NCBI GenBank assembly: GCA_913056305.1
Contig: CAJXMR010000002.1
Coordinates: 1 to 64,000, forward strand
DNA from: an uncultured Ralstonia sp.
GTDB lineage: Bacteria; Pseudomonadota; Gammaproteobacteria; Burkholderiales; Burkholderiaceae
Length of the DNA: 64,000 nt
Direction: 5' to 3'
Each line of letters starts with the position of its first letter. Position 1 is the stretch's first letter. Of this stretch, positions 26,514 through 37,059 are shown piece after piece. Below the pieces are notes generated by a model, which saw only the letters and a program-made list of their open reading frames with translations, was not told the origin of the DNA and did not search any database. The position numbers and the translations under genes were made by a program.

Positions 26514-27695
26514 CTACGGTTTGGCCGCGTTGGTGGGTGGCGGTCCACCTTGCGTCTTGATGTACGCCACCAGCGCAGACAGCTCCTGATCGGTCAGATC
26601 GAAGTTCGGCATGATCGGGGCGAAGCCTTTCACCACGCGCGCCTTCGGGTCGCGGATGAAGGTGCGCAGGTAAGCCTCGTCGACATGCGCGGTGCTGCCG
26701 TCGGCCATGGTTTCGGTCTTGCCGTAGAGACCCTTCCACGTGGGGCCGACGCTGGGGCTGCCGTCCACGCTGTGGCAGGCGACGCAGCCCTTGGCCTGCG
26801 CAAGCGTCTTCCCTTGGTCGGCCAATGCCTGCGCACTGCCGCCAGCCGCGGCCGGTGCAGCCTGCACCTTGGCACGCTGGCTCTGCTCGAAGGTGGTCTG
26901 CTGCTGCAGCCAGCGCGTGAACGACGCCTCGTCTTCCACCACCACCACGCCGCGCATGTTGGAGTGGCCGATGCCGCAGAGCTGCGCGCACAGGATGTCG
27001 TAGCGGCCCACCTTGGTGGGCGTGAACCAGAAGCTGGTGATCATGCCCGGCACCATGTTCATGCGCGCGCGGAACGGCGGCACGTAGAAGTCGTGCAGCA
27101 CGTCGCGCGAGCGTGCCAGCACCTGGATCGGCCGGTTGAGCGGCAGGTGCAGCTCGGGCACTTCAATCAGGTAGTTGTCGCGCCCGTTCGGATCGGCCGG
27201 GTTCATGCCGAACGGGTTGTCGTTGGTCATGTAGCGCACGTCGGTCGTGCCGAGCTTGCCGCCGGGCCCGGCAAAGCGGAAGCGCCATTGCCACTGCTGG
27301 CCGAGCACTTCCAGCTGCAGCACGTTGGGCGGTGGCCGCACGTATTCCGCATAGACGAAGAGCCCTGGCGCCAGCAGCGCCGCCACCCCCACCGCCGTCA
27401 CGCCGATGAGCCACCACTCCAGCCGCTTGTTGTGCGGCTCGTAGGTGGCGCGATGGCCCTCGCGATGCCGGTAGCGCAGCAGCGCCACCACCATGAACAG
27501 GTTGATTGCAATGAAGAGCGCGCCGGTGATGACGATGGTGATCGTCAGCGTGTCGTCCATGCGGACCCAGTTGGAGGCGATCGGGGTGATCCACCACGGG
27601 CTGGCAAAGTGAAACCCCACCGCCAGGACGACGATCAGGACCAACGCAATCGCAAGCGCCATGAGCCACCCCGCTATGCGCCACACGCTACCCAA
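26514..27695 (-). CDS. ctaC: Cytochrome c oxidase subunit II with fused cytochrome c domain (caa3 type)
   Basis: 393 residues. Two membrane helices lead to the cupredoxin domain with CuA ligands Cys236, Cys240, His244 and Met247 (CAQLCGIGHSNM), then a linker and a C-terminal class I cytochrome c with heme motif CVACH (304-308) and Met in FAPIMPNF. The fused heme domain defines a caa3 oxidase that accepts electrons directly from cytochrome c or the bc1 complex. The start is TTG at 27695 with AGAGGA seven bases upstream; GTG 27686 and ATG 27662 are alternatives. No heme A synthase or Cox11-type assembly genes are adjacent. Confidence 0.93.
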   Translation of the reverse strand: MGSVWRIAGWLMALAIALVLIVVLAVGFHFASPWWITPIASNWVRMDDTLTITIVITGALFIAINLFMVVALLRYRHREGHRATYEPHNKRLEWWLIGVTAVGVAALLAPGLFVYAEYVRPPPNVLQLEVLGQQWQWRFRFAGPGGKLGTTDVRYMTNDNPFGMNPADPNGRDNYLIEVPELHLPLNRPIQVLARSRDVLHDFYVPPFRARMNMVPGMITSFWFTPTKVGRYDILCAQLCGIGHSNMRGVVVVEDEASFTRWLQQQTTFEQSQRAKVQAAPAAAGGSAQALADQGKTLAQAKGCVACHSVDGSPSVGPTWKGLYGKTETMADGSTAHVDEAYLRTFIRDPKARVVKGFAPIMPNFDLTDQELSALVAYIKTQGGPPPTNAAKP

Positions 27696-27810
27696 AGGCT
27701 AGTCCTCTGATGTGCATCGTGCAAGGCAGCGGAAAGAGGAAGTACGCCCCGCGTGCGTCTTGTGGGAACGGACGGCGCGAACGGGCGGGCGGCGTGTTGC
27801 GGCGCAATGC

Positions 27811-27850
27811 AAAACGGCCGCCGCCGGCATCGGTTGCCGGTGGCGGCCGT
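27811..27850 (-). terminator. Rho-independent terminator upstream of the oxidase operon
   Basis: ACGGCCGCC...GGCGGCCGT with an inner CCGGCA/TGCCGG helix gives a long GC-rich stem ending, on the minus strand, in TTTT (complement of 27811-27814). It lies 50 bp after the 170-aa membrane protein gene and before subunit II, so the oxidase operon should have its own promoter in 27696-27810. Confidence 0.8.
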
Positions 27851-27900
27851 CTCCCGAGCGCGCCGCTTGGTATGCGGCGCCGCAGGATGTCAGCGCCGCG

Positions 27901-28413
27901 TCACTGTGTCGGTGCCTGCATACGTCGTTCCAGCATGCCGTACGTGATGGCCGCCACCACGCCAAACAGCAGGTTTGCCAGCAGCGGTCCGGAGCCCCGC
28001 TCCGAGGCAAACCACGGGAACACCACCGTCATGACATAGAAGTTCCAGACATACGCCACGATCCCAAACGCCACGCCGACGGCGGCTTCCATGCCGACGC
28101 TCGAGTCAAAGTGGAAGGGCGCGATGACGGCGCCAAGGATCATCCCCATGATGGCGCCGAGCACGAAGTGCAGCACCAGCGCTGTCGCCACGATGCCAAA
28201 GCTGAACAGCGACATCTGCTCCAGCGCGCTCGGGCCCATGACCATGGCCGCGATCTTGTGCGTCGGGCGCCACGGGCTTTCATTGAGCACCATGGTCGAC
28301 CAGAAGAACTCCAGCACGATCACCAGTGCGCCACCCACGACGCCGGCCACCGCGGCCGCGAGCCAGTCGGGCATGCGGCGCTCCCAATGGTGCGATTGCA
28401 TGTGCAGTTCCAT
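27901..28413 (-). CDS. Small integral membrane protein of unknown function
   Basis: 170 residues with a short cytoplasmic start, then four to five hydrophobic segments (LAAAVAGVVGGALVIVLEFFW; LFSFGIVATALVLHFVLGAIMGMILGAVI; VGVAFGIVAYVWNFYVMTVVF; LLANLLFGVVAAITYGML). I do not recognise a named family. Spaced Gly/Ala residues suggest close helix packing. AAGGAGG lies 7 bp before the ATG, so translation is well supported. It precedes the oxidase operon on the same strand but is separated from it by a strong terminator, so a functional link is only possible, not shown. Confidence 0.8.
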   Translation of the reverse strand: MELHMQSHHWERRMPDWLAAAVAGVVGGALVIVLEFFWSTMVLNESPWRPTHKIAAMVMGPSALEQMSLFSFGIVATALVLHFVLGAIMGMILGAVIAPFHFDSSVGMEAAVGVAFGIVAYVWNFYVMTVVFPWFASERGSGPLLANLLFGVVAAITYGMLERRMQAPTQ

Positions 28414-28513
28414 AGAACCTCCTTGCTGATGTATTCACGTCAGCACTTAAGAATCGGAAGCGCCACTCGCCCTGCTCCAGAGCGCCACTCGCATAAGTGC
28501 TTCTTTGCGTAGT

Positions 28514-28969
28514 TCAGTCTGGCAGATACGGGTGCCAACGCAAGGTGCAAAAACCCGCCGCGTCGCAGAGGACAACTGCGTTTTGTTCGAAGTGGAGCAT
28601 CAGCGTGTCTGCGGTGGTCACATCGTCGATGAACAACAGCAGGCTGGGTTCGGGCGTCCATGTTGAGGCTGCGTCATCGGGCGGGCCGCCAACGCCCGCG
28701 AGCCACGATAGGCCGCGTGCGATGGCCCAGGCAAGCAGCTCGGTCTGGCGCGCGGCGTTCTCGTGCGCGCTGACCGCATGCGAGAACGGCTGGTGCGCCG
28801 TCACGAACACTGCCCACGGCGTACCGGCCTGCGCGAGCAGTGCCGCCACGCTCGGGCTGGCGGCGTCGATGGGCAGCAGCACGTCACCCTGCGGCGTGTC
28901 GACGCAATAACGCGCGACGCGGTAGGCGGCGATCAACTCGGGCGAGAGAGCAGGCGGATGGCGGTGCAT
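28514..28969 (-). CDS. DUF3293-domain protein
   Basis: 151 residues from the ATG at 28969. Begins LIAAYRVARYCVDTPQGDVLL and contains VFVTAHQPFSHAVSAHENAARQTELLAWAI, the pattern of DUF3293 (usually ITAWNP followed by N-x2-R). Function unknown; the family is soluble and often near stress genes. It is divergent from the universal stress protein gene across 134 bp. The frame stays open upstream of 28969, but that stretch does not resemble the family. Confidence 0.78.
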   Translation of the reverse strand: MHRHPPALSPELIAAYRVARYCVDTPQGDVLLPIDAASPSVAALLAQAGTPWAVFVTAHQPFSHAVSAHENAARQTELLAWAIARGLSWLAGVGGPPDDAASTWTPEPSLLLFIDDVTTADTLMLHFEQNAVVLCDAAGFCTLRWHPYLPD

Positions 28970-29103
28970 TGTTGCGTCGCATGGTCGCGGCCATCTGATT
29001 TGGCGCAACGCAAAAGGGCCGTGGATGTCACAGAATAGCGTCTGGCCGGCCCAACCGTGCCATAGCAAGATTCCGACAACGACTCTCCTGTGAGGCTTGA
29101 ACC

Positions 29104-29559
29104 ATGTACAACAAGATCCTGGTCGCCGTAGACGGCAGCGAAACCAGCAAACTGGCCCTGGCCGAAGCCGTGCGCCTGGCCAAGGCATTCCACGGCACCG
29201 TGCGCGCCGTGTACATCGTCGACAGCCCGGCCATGCTGTTCGATGTCGGTTATTACGATCCGAGCGAACTGCGCAAGTCGTTCATCCAGGCCGGCACGAC
29301 ATTGCTGGAAGAAACCGCTGCCGCACTCACCAAGGAAGGCGTGACGCAGGAAACCGCCCTGGTGGAAACCGAGGGCGTGGGTGAAGACGTGGCCGCAGCC
29401 CTGCAGCGCGACGCCGCCAAGTGGGGCGCCGAAGTGGTGGTGGTTGGCACGCATGGCCGCCGCGGCCTGGCCCATGCCATGCTGGGCAGCGTGGCGGAGA
29501 AGTTCATCCGTGTGGCCACCACGCCAGTGCTGCTGGTGCGCGGGTCCGCCAAGGGCTGA
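29104..29559 (+). CDS. Universal stress protein (UspA family, nucleotide-binding type)
   Basis: 151 residues. Starts MYNKILVAVDGSETSKLALA and ends with VVGTHGRRGLAHAMLGSVAEKFIRVATTPVLLVR, which carries the G-x2-G-x9-G-S motif of ATP-binding Usp proteins. Such small cytosolic dimers accumulate under starvation, oxidative or respiratory stress; the exact role varies. CTCCTGTGAGG precedes the start. It appears monocistronic. Confidence 0.92.
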   Translation: MYNKILVAVDGSETSKLALAEAVRLAKAFHGTVRAVYIVDSPAMLFDVGYYDPSELRKSFIQAGTTLLEETAAALTKEGVTQETALVETEGVGEDVAAALQRDAAKWGAEVVVVGTHGRRGLAHAMLGSVAEKFIRVATTPVLLVRGSAKG

Positions 29560-29696
29560 GGCCTCGGTCGCCGCGCGGGCGGGGGCTCGGTGTCGTTCGT
29601 TGACCCATCGCGGTCACTGGACTTCCGCCAGCGCGGACGCGTGCCAACTGCCGCATCCGTCCGAGCCGGATATCCTATCGGGATGACAGCCCGCTG

Positions 29697-29716
29697 CCTG
29701 ACCGGCTCCGGTCAGG
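29697..29716. terminator. Short hairpin between usp and the yceH-like gene
   Basis: CCTGACCGG-ct-CCGGTCAGG is a perfect 9-bp inverted repeat with no T-run, about 140 bp after usp and 32 bp before the next start codon. It may be a weak terminator or a 5' leader structure of the following gene. Confidence 0.35.
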
Positions 29717-29748
29717 TTCGCCCCCAACGTATCCATCGCCATACCACT

Positions 29749-30447
29749 ATGAACGTCAATCCGGACGCCCCTGCGCGCCGCGCCATCCGCACCCTGACCG
29801 CTCTTGAAGGGCGCGTGCTCGGCGTCCTGGTCGAGAAGCAACACACCGTGCCCGACACCTACCCGCTGACGCTCAACGCGCTGGCTGCCGGCTGCAATCA
29901 GAAAACCGCGCGCGCCCCGGTGATGACGGTCACCGAAGCCGAGATCCTCACGGCCATCGACGGACTGAAATCGCTGAGTCTGGTCATGGAAGGCAGCAGC
30001 AGTCGCGTGCCGCGCTTCGAGCACAACATCAATCGTGTGCTTGGCGTGCCCAGCCAATCCATCGCGTTGCTCACTGTGCTGCTCCTGCGCGGCCCGCAGA
30101 CGGCGGCCGAGCTTCGACTGAACGCCGCGAGGCTGCATGCCTTTGCCGACATCTCGTCAGTCGAAGCGTTTCTGGAGGAGTTGGCCGCGAACGATCCACC
30201 CTACGTCGTGAAGTTGCCGCGAACGCCGGGGGAGCGTGAAAGTCGTTGGGCTCATTTGTTGTGCGGCGCAGTCACGCTAGCCGAAATGCGGCAGGGCGGC
30301 GCCGTCGACGAGACCATCGCGCCTTCCGAATTCGAAGCGCTGAAAGCCGAGCAGAAGCGATTGGCCGACAAGGTGGTCCGGCTTCAGGCGCTCGTCGAGC
30401 AGATGGCAGAGGAGCTGGGCATCGCGATTGACAAATCGGCGCTGTAA
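29749..30447 (+). CDS. YceH-family (DUF480) protein
   Basis: 232 residues from the ATG at 29749. DUF480 features are plain: LTALEGRVLGVLVEKQHTVPDTYPLTLNAL followed by AGCNQKTARAPVM (first winged helix), then FEHNINRVLGV and LLRGPQTAAELRLNAARLHAF (second winged helix), and a C-terminal coiled coil (EFEALKAEQKRLADKVVRLQALVEQM). The tandem winged helices suggest nucleic-acid binding but the function is not established. It converges on edd with 124 bp between the two; I see nothing assignable in that gap. Confidence 0.9.
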   Translation: MNVNPDAPARRAIRTLTALEGRVLGVLVEKQHTVPDTYPLTLNALAAGCNQKTARAPVMTVTEAEILTAIDGLKSLSLVMEGSSSRVPRFEHNINRVLGVPSQSIALLTVLLLRGPQTAAELRLNAARLHAFADISSVEAFLEELAANDPPYVVKLPRTPGERESRWAHLLCGAVTLAEMRQGGAVDETIAPSEFEALKAEQKRLADKVVRLQALVEQMAEELGIAIDKSAL

Positions 30448-30571
30448 CTGCATACCACTACGCGTTTCTTTGCCGGCAGGCGAAAGAAAGTGAATCGGCC
30501 CCGGCAGGGACGGCGCCGGTGTGAATCACCCAGCCCCGCCCCGGTAAAGGGCCGACACAGCAGCCGCTAAC

Positions 30572-32422
30572 TCACGCGCCGGCCGACACGAACAGCGTGC
30601 AGGCGCCTTCCTCCGCCGCCGACACATTGCGGCGGAAGCCCGAGAACAGGTCCCGCCCAACACCCGCGTGATAGTGCGCCAGCTCCGGCGTGCTCACCTG
30701 GCGGGCATTCCATTCTGCTTCCGGCACCCGCACCGACAGCGTGCCGGCTTCCGCATCCAGCACCATGATGTCACCGTCGCGCACACGCGCCAGCGGCCCG
30801 CCATTGAGCGCCTCCGGCGTGACGTGGATCGCCGCCGGCACCTTGCCCGATGCGCCCGACATGCGGCCGTCCGTCACCAGCGCCACCTTGAAGCCGCGCT
30901 CCTGCAGTACCGACAGCGTGGGCGTGAGCTTGTGCAGCTCAGGCATGCCATTGGCTGCGGGGCCCTGATACGGCAGCACAGCGATGAAATCGCGCTCCAG
31001 CTCGCCGGCCTTGAAGGCGTGGATCAGATCATCCTGCGCATGGAAGACGCGCGCCGGGGCTTCCACGACACGGTGCTCCGGCTTGACCGCCGACACCTTG
31101 ATGACCGAGCGCCCCAGGTTGCCGTCCAGGACCCGCAGGCCGCCGTCCGGCGAGAACGGCTCGGCCACGCCGCGCACGATGTTGGTATCGAGCGAAGCCG
31201 CTGCGCCGTCGCGCCACACCAGCCGCATTTTGCCGTCCATGTCTTGCAGGAAGGGCTCCTGCGCGTGGCGGCGCAAGCCCTTGCCCATCACGGTGGTCAC
31301 GTCGTCGTGCAGCAGGCCCGCGTCGATCAGTTCGCGGATCACGATCGACAGGCCACCCGCCGCCTGGAACTCGTTCACGTCTGCCTTGCCGTTCGGGTAC
31401 ACGCGCGCCAGCAGTGGCACCACGGCGGACAGTTCATCAAAGTCATCCCACGTGAGCAGGATGCCCGCCGCACGCGCCATGGCGATCAGGTGCAGCGTGT
31501 GGTTGGTCGAGCCGCCCGTGGCCAGCAGGCCGACGATGCCGTTGACGAAGGCGCGCTCGTCCAGTACATCGGCGATGGGCGTGAACTGCTCGCCGCCATG
31601 GACGAGCTTGAGCACCTGGCGCGCAGACTCACGCGTGAGTGCCTCGCGCAGCGGCGTGTTCGGGTTGATGAAGGCGGTGCCCGGCAGGTGCAGGCCCATG
31701 ATCTCCATCAGCATCTGGTTGGAGTTGGCCGTGCCATAGAACGTACAGGTGCCGGCGCCGTGGTACGACTTGGATTCGGCCTCCAGCAGGTCGGCGCGCG
31801 AGAGCTTGCCCTCGGCGTAGCGCTGGCGCGTCTGGGCCTTCTCGTCGTTGCTCATGCCGGTGGTCATGGGGCCGCCCGGCACGAACACGGCCGGCAGGTG
31901 GCCGAACGACAGCGCGCCGATCACGAGGCCGGGCACGATCTTGTCGCACACGCCCAGGTACAGCGCCGCGTCGAACATCTGATGCGACAGCGCGACGGCG
32001 GTCGACAACGCAATCGTGTCGCGCGAGAACAGCGACAGCTCCATGCCGTCCTGCCCCTGCGTCACGCCATCGCACATGGCCGGCACGCCGCCGGCAAACT
32101 GCGCGGTGCCGCCGGCTTCCAGCGCGGTCTCCTTGATCCACGCCGGATACACCTCCAGCGGCTGGTGTGCGGAGAGCATGTCGTTGTAGGCCGAGACGAT
32201 GCCGATGTTCGGCCGCTCCAGCGCCTTCAGGCGGATCTTCGCCTCGCCCGGCATCGCCGCGAAGCCGTGGGCGAGGTTGGTGCACGAGAGCAGCGAGCGC
32301 TCGACCTTGCGGCCGGCGTTCTTGCGGGTGACGTCCAGATAGGCCTGACGGGGGCCGCGGCTGCGGTCGATGATGCGCTGGGTGACGTCGGCCACGACGT
32401 CGTGCAGGCGGTGCAGGGCCAT
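30572..32422 (-). CDS. edd: 6-Phosphogluconate dehydratase
   Basis: 616 residues of the IlvD/Edd [4Fe-4S] dehydratase family. Edd-type strings are visible: [77 protein letters not shown] and [18 protein letters not shown], with cysteines in LSCTN, AMCDGV and GTCTFYG as likely cluster ligands. It makes 2-keto-3-deoxy-6-phosphogluconate, the committing step of the Entner-Doudoroff pathway; the aldolase (eda) is not in this window. The ATG at 32422 has AGGAGA seven bases upstream. It is divergent from zwf, with HexR-like sites between them. Confidence 0.94.
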   Translation of the reverse strand: MALHRLHDVVADVTQRIIDRSRGPRQAYLDVTRKNAGRKVERSLLSCTNLAHGFAAMPGEAKIRLKALERPNIGIVSAYNDMLSAHQPLEVYPAWIKETALEAGGTAQFAGGVPAMCDGVTQGQDGMELSLFSRDTIALSTAVALSHQMFDAALYLGVCDKIVPGLVIGALSFGHLPAVFVPGGPMTTGMSNDEKAQTRQRYAEGKLSRADLLEAESKSYHGAGTCTFYGTANSNQMLMEIMGLHLPGTAFINPNTPLREALTRESARQVLKLVHGGEQFTPIADVLDERAFVNGIVGLLATGGSTNHTLHLIAMARAAGILLTWDDFDELSAVVPLLARVYPNGKADVNEFQAAGGLSIVIRELIDAGLLHDDVTTVMGKGLRRHAQEPFLQDMDGKMRLVWRDGAAASLDTNIVRGVAEPFSPDGGLRVLDGNLGRSVIKVSAVKPEHRVVEAPARVFHAQDDLIHAFKAGELERDFIAVLPYQGPAANGMPELHKLTPTLSVLQERGFKVALVTDGRMSGASGKVPAAIHVTPEALNGGPLARVRDGDIMVLDAEAGTLSVRVPEAEWNARQVSTPELAHYHAGVGRDLFSGFRRNVSAAEEGACTLFVSAGA

Positions 32423-32467
32423 GCGGGTTCTCCTGGTGGGGGTCCGGATCGGATCGGGACGGAATGC

Positions 32468-32482
32468 TGTAATTTTCCTACA
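32468..32482. promoter_or_regulatory. HexR-like site, edd-proximal
   Basis: TGTAATTTTCCTACA resembles the HexR palindrome (TGTAAT-N3-ATTACA) with TGTA and TACA ends intact and two inner mismatches. It lies 45 bp before the edd start codon, where bound repressor could block edd transcription. Confidence 0.6.
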
Positions 32483-32540
32483 AACTGGCCGGTCGTGGGG
32501 CAGGGTTTTCCACAGGTGCCCAGGTAGCCTCAACGGCCTA

Positions 32541-32557
32541 GCACGCGAATTGCGTGC
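32541..32557. promoter_or_regulatory. Inverted repeat in the edd-zwf intergenic region
   Basis: GCACGC-GAATT-GCGTGC is a perfect 6-5-6 inverted repeat midway between edd and zwf. It does not match the HexR pattern, so it may be the site of a second regulator or a small hairpin; no function is assigned. Confidence 0.4.
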
Positions 32558-32645
32558 CGCAAGGAGGCTGAAAAGGCTTGGGATCTCGTCAATTCTCAGG
32601 CGGAAAGCGATTGCTTGGGCAGTCGCATGAACGCCTTGCTCGTGA

Positions 32646-32660
32646 TGTAGTAATACTACA
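32646..32660. promoter_or_regulatory. HexR operator, zwf-proximal (perfect palindrome)
   Basis: TGTAGTA-A-TACTACA is a perfect 15-bp palindrome fitting the HexR pattern TGTARTNNNAYTACA. It sits in the spacer between a possible -35 (TTGCTC, 32637-32642) and -10-like CAAAAT, about 120 bp before zwf. HexR releases DNA on binding 2-keto-3-deoxy-6-phosphogluconate, the product of Edd. hexR itself is encoded at the far end of this cluster. Confidence 0.8.
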
Positions 32661-32781
32661 AAATGGACGGGAAAAGCACGTTGTACTGCTAGCCGCCACA
32701 AATCGCGCTCACAATGAACCGACGCGTTCATGTGCGTTACCTAGGCTAGCCTAATCGATGGCTCACACACAGGAGATGACG

Positions 32782-34250
<1,469 letters not shown>

Positions 34251-34251
<1 letters not shown>

Positions 34252-34955
34252 TGGTCATGGAATGGCACGCAATGCCTGACGCGCAGACCCAGGTGGCGCA
34301 GTTGGCCGACGCCGTCGCCGACACGCTCACCCGCGTGATCGGCACGCACGGCAGTGCATGCCTGGCGGTGTCGGGCGGGCGTTCGCCGATTCCACTGTTT
34401 GCCGCGTTGCGCACGCGGCCGCTGCGCTGGGCGGACGTGGCGATCACGCTGGTCGACGAGCGCGCCGTGCCGCCCGACCACGCCGACAGCAACGCGCGCC
34501 TGGTGCGCGAACATCTGCTGCAGGATGCCGCCGCTGCAGCACGCTTCTTTCCGCTGGTGCTGTCGCCGCACGTGCACGGCGGCTCGGTGGACGTGGATGC
34601 GTGCGTGGCCACGGCCAACGATCCGTTCCAGCAACCTGACGTGGCGATTCTCGGCATGGGCGACGACGGGCATACGGCCTCGCTGTTTCCCGATGCGGCG
34701 GAGCTGGGCGAGGGCATCGACCGCGCACGGCCGCCGGCTTACCTGCCGGTGCGCCCGGGCGCCGCGCCGCACCGGCGCATCAGCCTGAACCTGTCGGCGC
34801 TGTGCGCGGCGCGCTCGCTGTTTCTCGCCATTGGCGGGGAGGCCAAGCGCGCCGTGTTCGACCGGGCCGCGCAAGGCGAGGCGCAGCACGCGCTGCCGGT
34901 CAGCTATGTCATTCATCAGCGGGAGGTACCGCTCGATGTCTATTGGACTGCATGA
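34251..34955 (+). CDS. pgl: 6-Phosphogluconolactonase (DevB/SOL type)
   Basis: 234 residues of the NagB-like hydrolase family. Markers: CLAVSGGRSPIPLFAAL, ITLVDERAVPPDHADSNARLV, and the signature ILGMGDDGHTASLFPDA. It hydrolyses 6-phosphogluconolactone to 6-phosphogluconate between Zwf and Edd. Its start overlaps the zwf stop by one base with AGGAG five bases before it. A structurally unrelated lactonase-type propeller occurs at 58.8 kb but is Tat-exported and unlikely to duplicate this role. Confidence 0.94.
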
Positions 34956-34983
34956 AGTTGGCGTAGGCGACACGAAGGAAGCG

Positions 34984-35991
34984 ATGGCGTACCCGCGCCT
35001 GGTTGGGGATATCGGCGCCACCAACGCGCGCTTTGCGCTGGAGATGGCGCCAATGCGGCTGGCCCATATTGATGTGCGGAAGGGCGACGACTACCCGTCG
35101 CTGGAAGCGGCGATGCGCGCGTATCTCGCCTCGCTGCCGCCCGAGATCGCCGCGGCTGGTGTGCGCCATGCGGCCATCGGCATCGCCAACCCGGTGCTGG
35201 GCGACCAGATTCGCATGACCAACCGCGACTGGGCGTTTTCCATCGAGGCCATGCGCCAGTCGCTCGGTTTCGACACCTTTGTCGTGCTCAACGACTTTGC
35301 CGCGCTGGCGCATTCGCTGCCTTACCTGAGTGCCGACGAACTGCAGCAGGTGGGCGGCGGCGCGTGCGTGGCCGATGCTCCGCGCGCGCTGCTGGGCGCG
35401 GGCACTGGCCTAGGCGTGGGCTCGTTGCTGCCGACGCCGGACGGCCGCTTCATTGCCGTGGCAGGCGAGGGCGGGCACGTGGCGTTCTCGCCGATGAACG
35501 ACGAGGAAGTCGCCATCTGGCACTTCGCACGCGAGCGCTTCGGCCATGTGTCGGCCGAGAGGCTGATCTCGGGCATGGGGCTGGAGCTGATCTATGAGGC
35601 GCTGGGCGCGTGCTTCGACCTGTGGCAACAGGGCCCCGCCGTGCGCCGCGCCGCCGACATCACCGCCATCGCCCTGGGCGAGACGGACGACAAAGTGGGC
35701 GACCACGCCCGCTGCCGCTATGCCGTCGATACCTTCTGCGCCTTCCTCGGCACGGTGGCGGCCAACCTGGCGGTCACGCTGGGCGCGCGCGGTGGCGTCT
35801 ACATCGGCGGCGGCATTGTGCCGCGCCTGGGCGCCACCTTCGCCAATTCACCGTTCCGCCGCCGCTTTGAAGACAAGGGCCGCTTCTCCGGCTACGTGGC
35901 GGCGATGCCGGTGTATGTCATCCACGCGCCCTATCCCGCGCTGATTGGGCTGTGCGCGGCGATGGACCATGCCGTGGCAAACGGACACTGA
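34984..35991 (+). CDS. glk: Glucokinase
   Basis: 335 residues from the ATG at 34984 (AAGGA nearby); an earlier ATG at 34936 with GGGAGG would add 16 poorly conserved residues and overlap pgl by 20 bp. Bacterial glucokinase motifs: phosphate loop RLVGDIGATNARFALE, catalytic VLNDFAALAHSLPYL, ALLGAGTGLGVGSL, AGEGGHVAFSP and VYIGGGIVPR. It phosphorylates glucose with ATP, feeding Zwf. In Burkholderia glucokinase is fused to a HexR/RpiR domain; here the regulator is a separate, convergent gene. Confidence 0.94.
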   Translation: MAYPRLVGDIGATNARFALEMAPMRLAHIDVRKGDDYPSLEAAMRAYLASLPPEIAAAGVRHAAIGIANPVLGDQIRMTNRDWAFSIEAMRQSLGFDTFVVLNDFAALAHSLPYLSADELQQVGGGACVADAPRALLGAGTGLGVGSLLPTPDGRFIAVAGEGGHVAFSPMNDEEVAIWHFARERFGHVSAERLISGMGLELIYEALGACFDLWQQGPAVRRAADITAIALGETDDKVGDHARCRYAVDTFCAFLGTVAANLAVTLGARGGVYIGGGIVPRLGATFANSPFRRRFEDKGRFSGYVAAMPVYVIHAPYPALIGLCAAMDHAVANGH

Positions 35992-36006
35992 GCCGGCCGG
36001 CTCAAC

Positions 36007-36843
36007 TCACTCCGGCTGATCGGCCAGCCCGGCAGTGCTGCCTTTGCGCAGCGCCGTCTCCAGCACCAGCGCATCGAGTAGCGCGAGGTGCAGCAGGCGT
36101 GCCACCATGGAGCGGTCCGCGACGGCGGCCTCCACACTGGCGGGCAGCGTGACGTCGGCCAGCGCGGCCAGGCGGCTGCCCGGCGCCGTCACGGCAATCA
36201 CGCGCACGCCCAGCTCGCGCACGCGCTCCACCGCCGTCTGCAGCTCGGGCAGGTCGCCCGACTTGGAGATGGCGATCACCACGTCCCCCGCCTGCAGCAC
36301 GTTCAACGACATCGACACCAGATACGGATCGCTGTACGCATTGGCAGCGATGCCGTAGCGGAAGAACTTGGTCTGCGCGTCGCGCGCCACCACGCCGGAG
36401 CTGCCGAAGCCGTAAAGGTCGATGCGGTGCGCGGCATCCACCAGCGCCACCGCGGCGTCGAGCGCGTGCGCATCGAGCTGGTCGCGCAGCGTGGCCAGCG
36501 CGTCGATGGTGTCCTGCAGGACGCGCGTGCCGGCAGCGGGCGCCTTGCGGGCCGGGGCGGTATCGCGCGGCACGTTGCCCTGCGCCAGCCGCAGCTTGAA
36601 ATCCGACAGGCCGTGGCAGCCCATCGAGCGGCAGAAGCGGATCACGGTCGGCTGGCTCACGCCGGCCTCGCGTGCGATGGCCGCCACCGGCAGGCTCAGC
36701 ACCGTACCGGGCTGGCGCAGCACCCAATCGGCCACCTGCCGCTCCGCTGGCGAGAGCGTCGGGCGCGCGGCGCGGATGCGTTCGCGCAGGTCGGTGCCGG
36801 GGTTGTCTGTGGTGGGTGGCGTTGTGGCGGGCAGGGCGCTCAT
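36007..36843 (-). CDS. hexR: HexR-type RpiR-family repressor of hexose metabolism
   Basis: 278 residues from the ATG at 36843. N-terminal RpiR winged helix (LSPAERQVADWVLRQPGTVL; AREAGVSQPTVIRFCRSMGC) and C-terminal SIS sugar-phosphate domain (RIDLYGFGSSGVVARDAQTKFFR; DVVIAISKSGDLPEL). HexR represses zwf/edd/glk genes and is relieved by 2-keto-3-deoxy-6-phosphogluconate. The neighbouring operon and the operators between edd and zwf support this specific assignment. It converges on glk with only 15 bp between stops. The frame is open upstream to 37032, without homology. Confidence 0.9.
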   Translation of the reverse strand: MSALPATTPPTTDNPGTDLRERIRAARPTLSPAERQVADWVLRQPGTVLSLPVAAIAREAGVSQPTVIRFCRSMGCHGLSDFKLRLAQGNVPRDTAPARKAPAAGTRVLQDTIDALATLRDQLDAHALDAAVALVDAAHRIDLYGFGSSGVVARDAQTKFFRYGIAANAYSDPYLVSMSLNVLQAGDVVIAISKSGDLPELQTAVERVRELGVRVIAVTAPGSRLAALADVTLPASVEAAVADRSMVARLLHLALLDALVLETALRKGSTAGLADQPE

Positions 36844-37059
36844 CTGCGCGGGTTTCGGGTGACGGATCGCATCACGATAAAGGCAAGCGCAGCGCCATGC
36901 AACCGGAGGCTGCGCCCCCTCGTAGGACGTGCGGGCTCCGGTTGCAACTGCATGAATTTGCACTTTCCTCAGGCCGGATCGCTCGGTACGTTGAACGGCA
37001 CCCTCGGCGCCACAAGCGCTTGGGTCCGACAACGTCGTACCTCCTTAAAAGGACTTCCG

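Noticed and set aside
30448-30571. GC-rich stretch with GGTGTGAATCACC, considered as a riboswitch-like element
   Set aside because: It lies between two gene ends, not upstream of a gene, and does not match a cobalamin or FMN riboswitch core.
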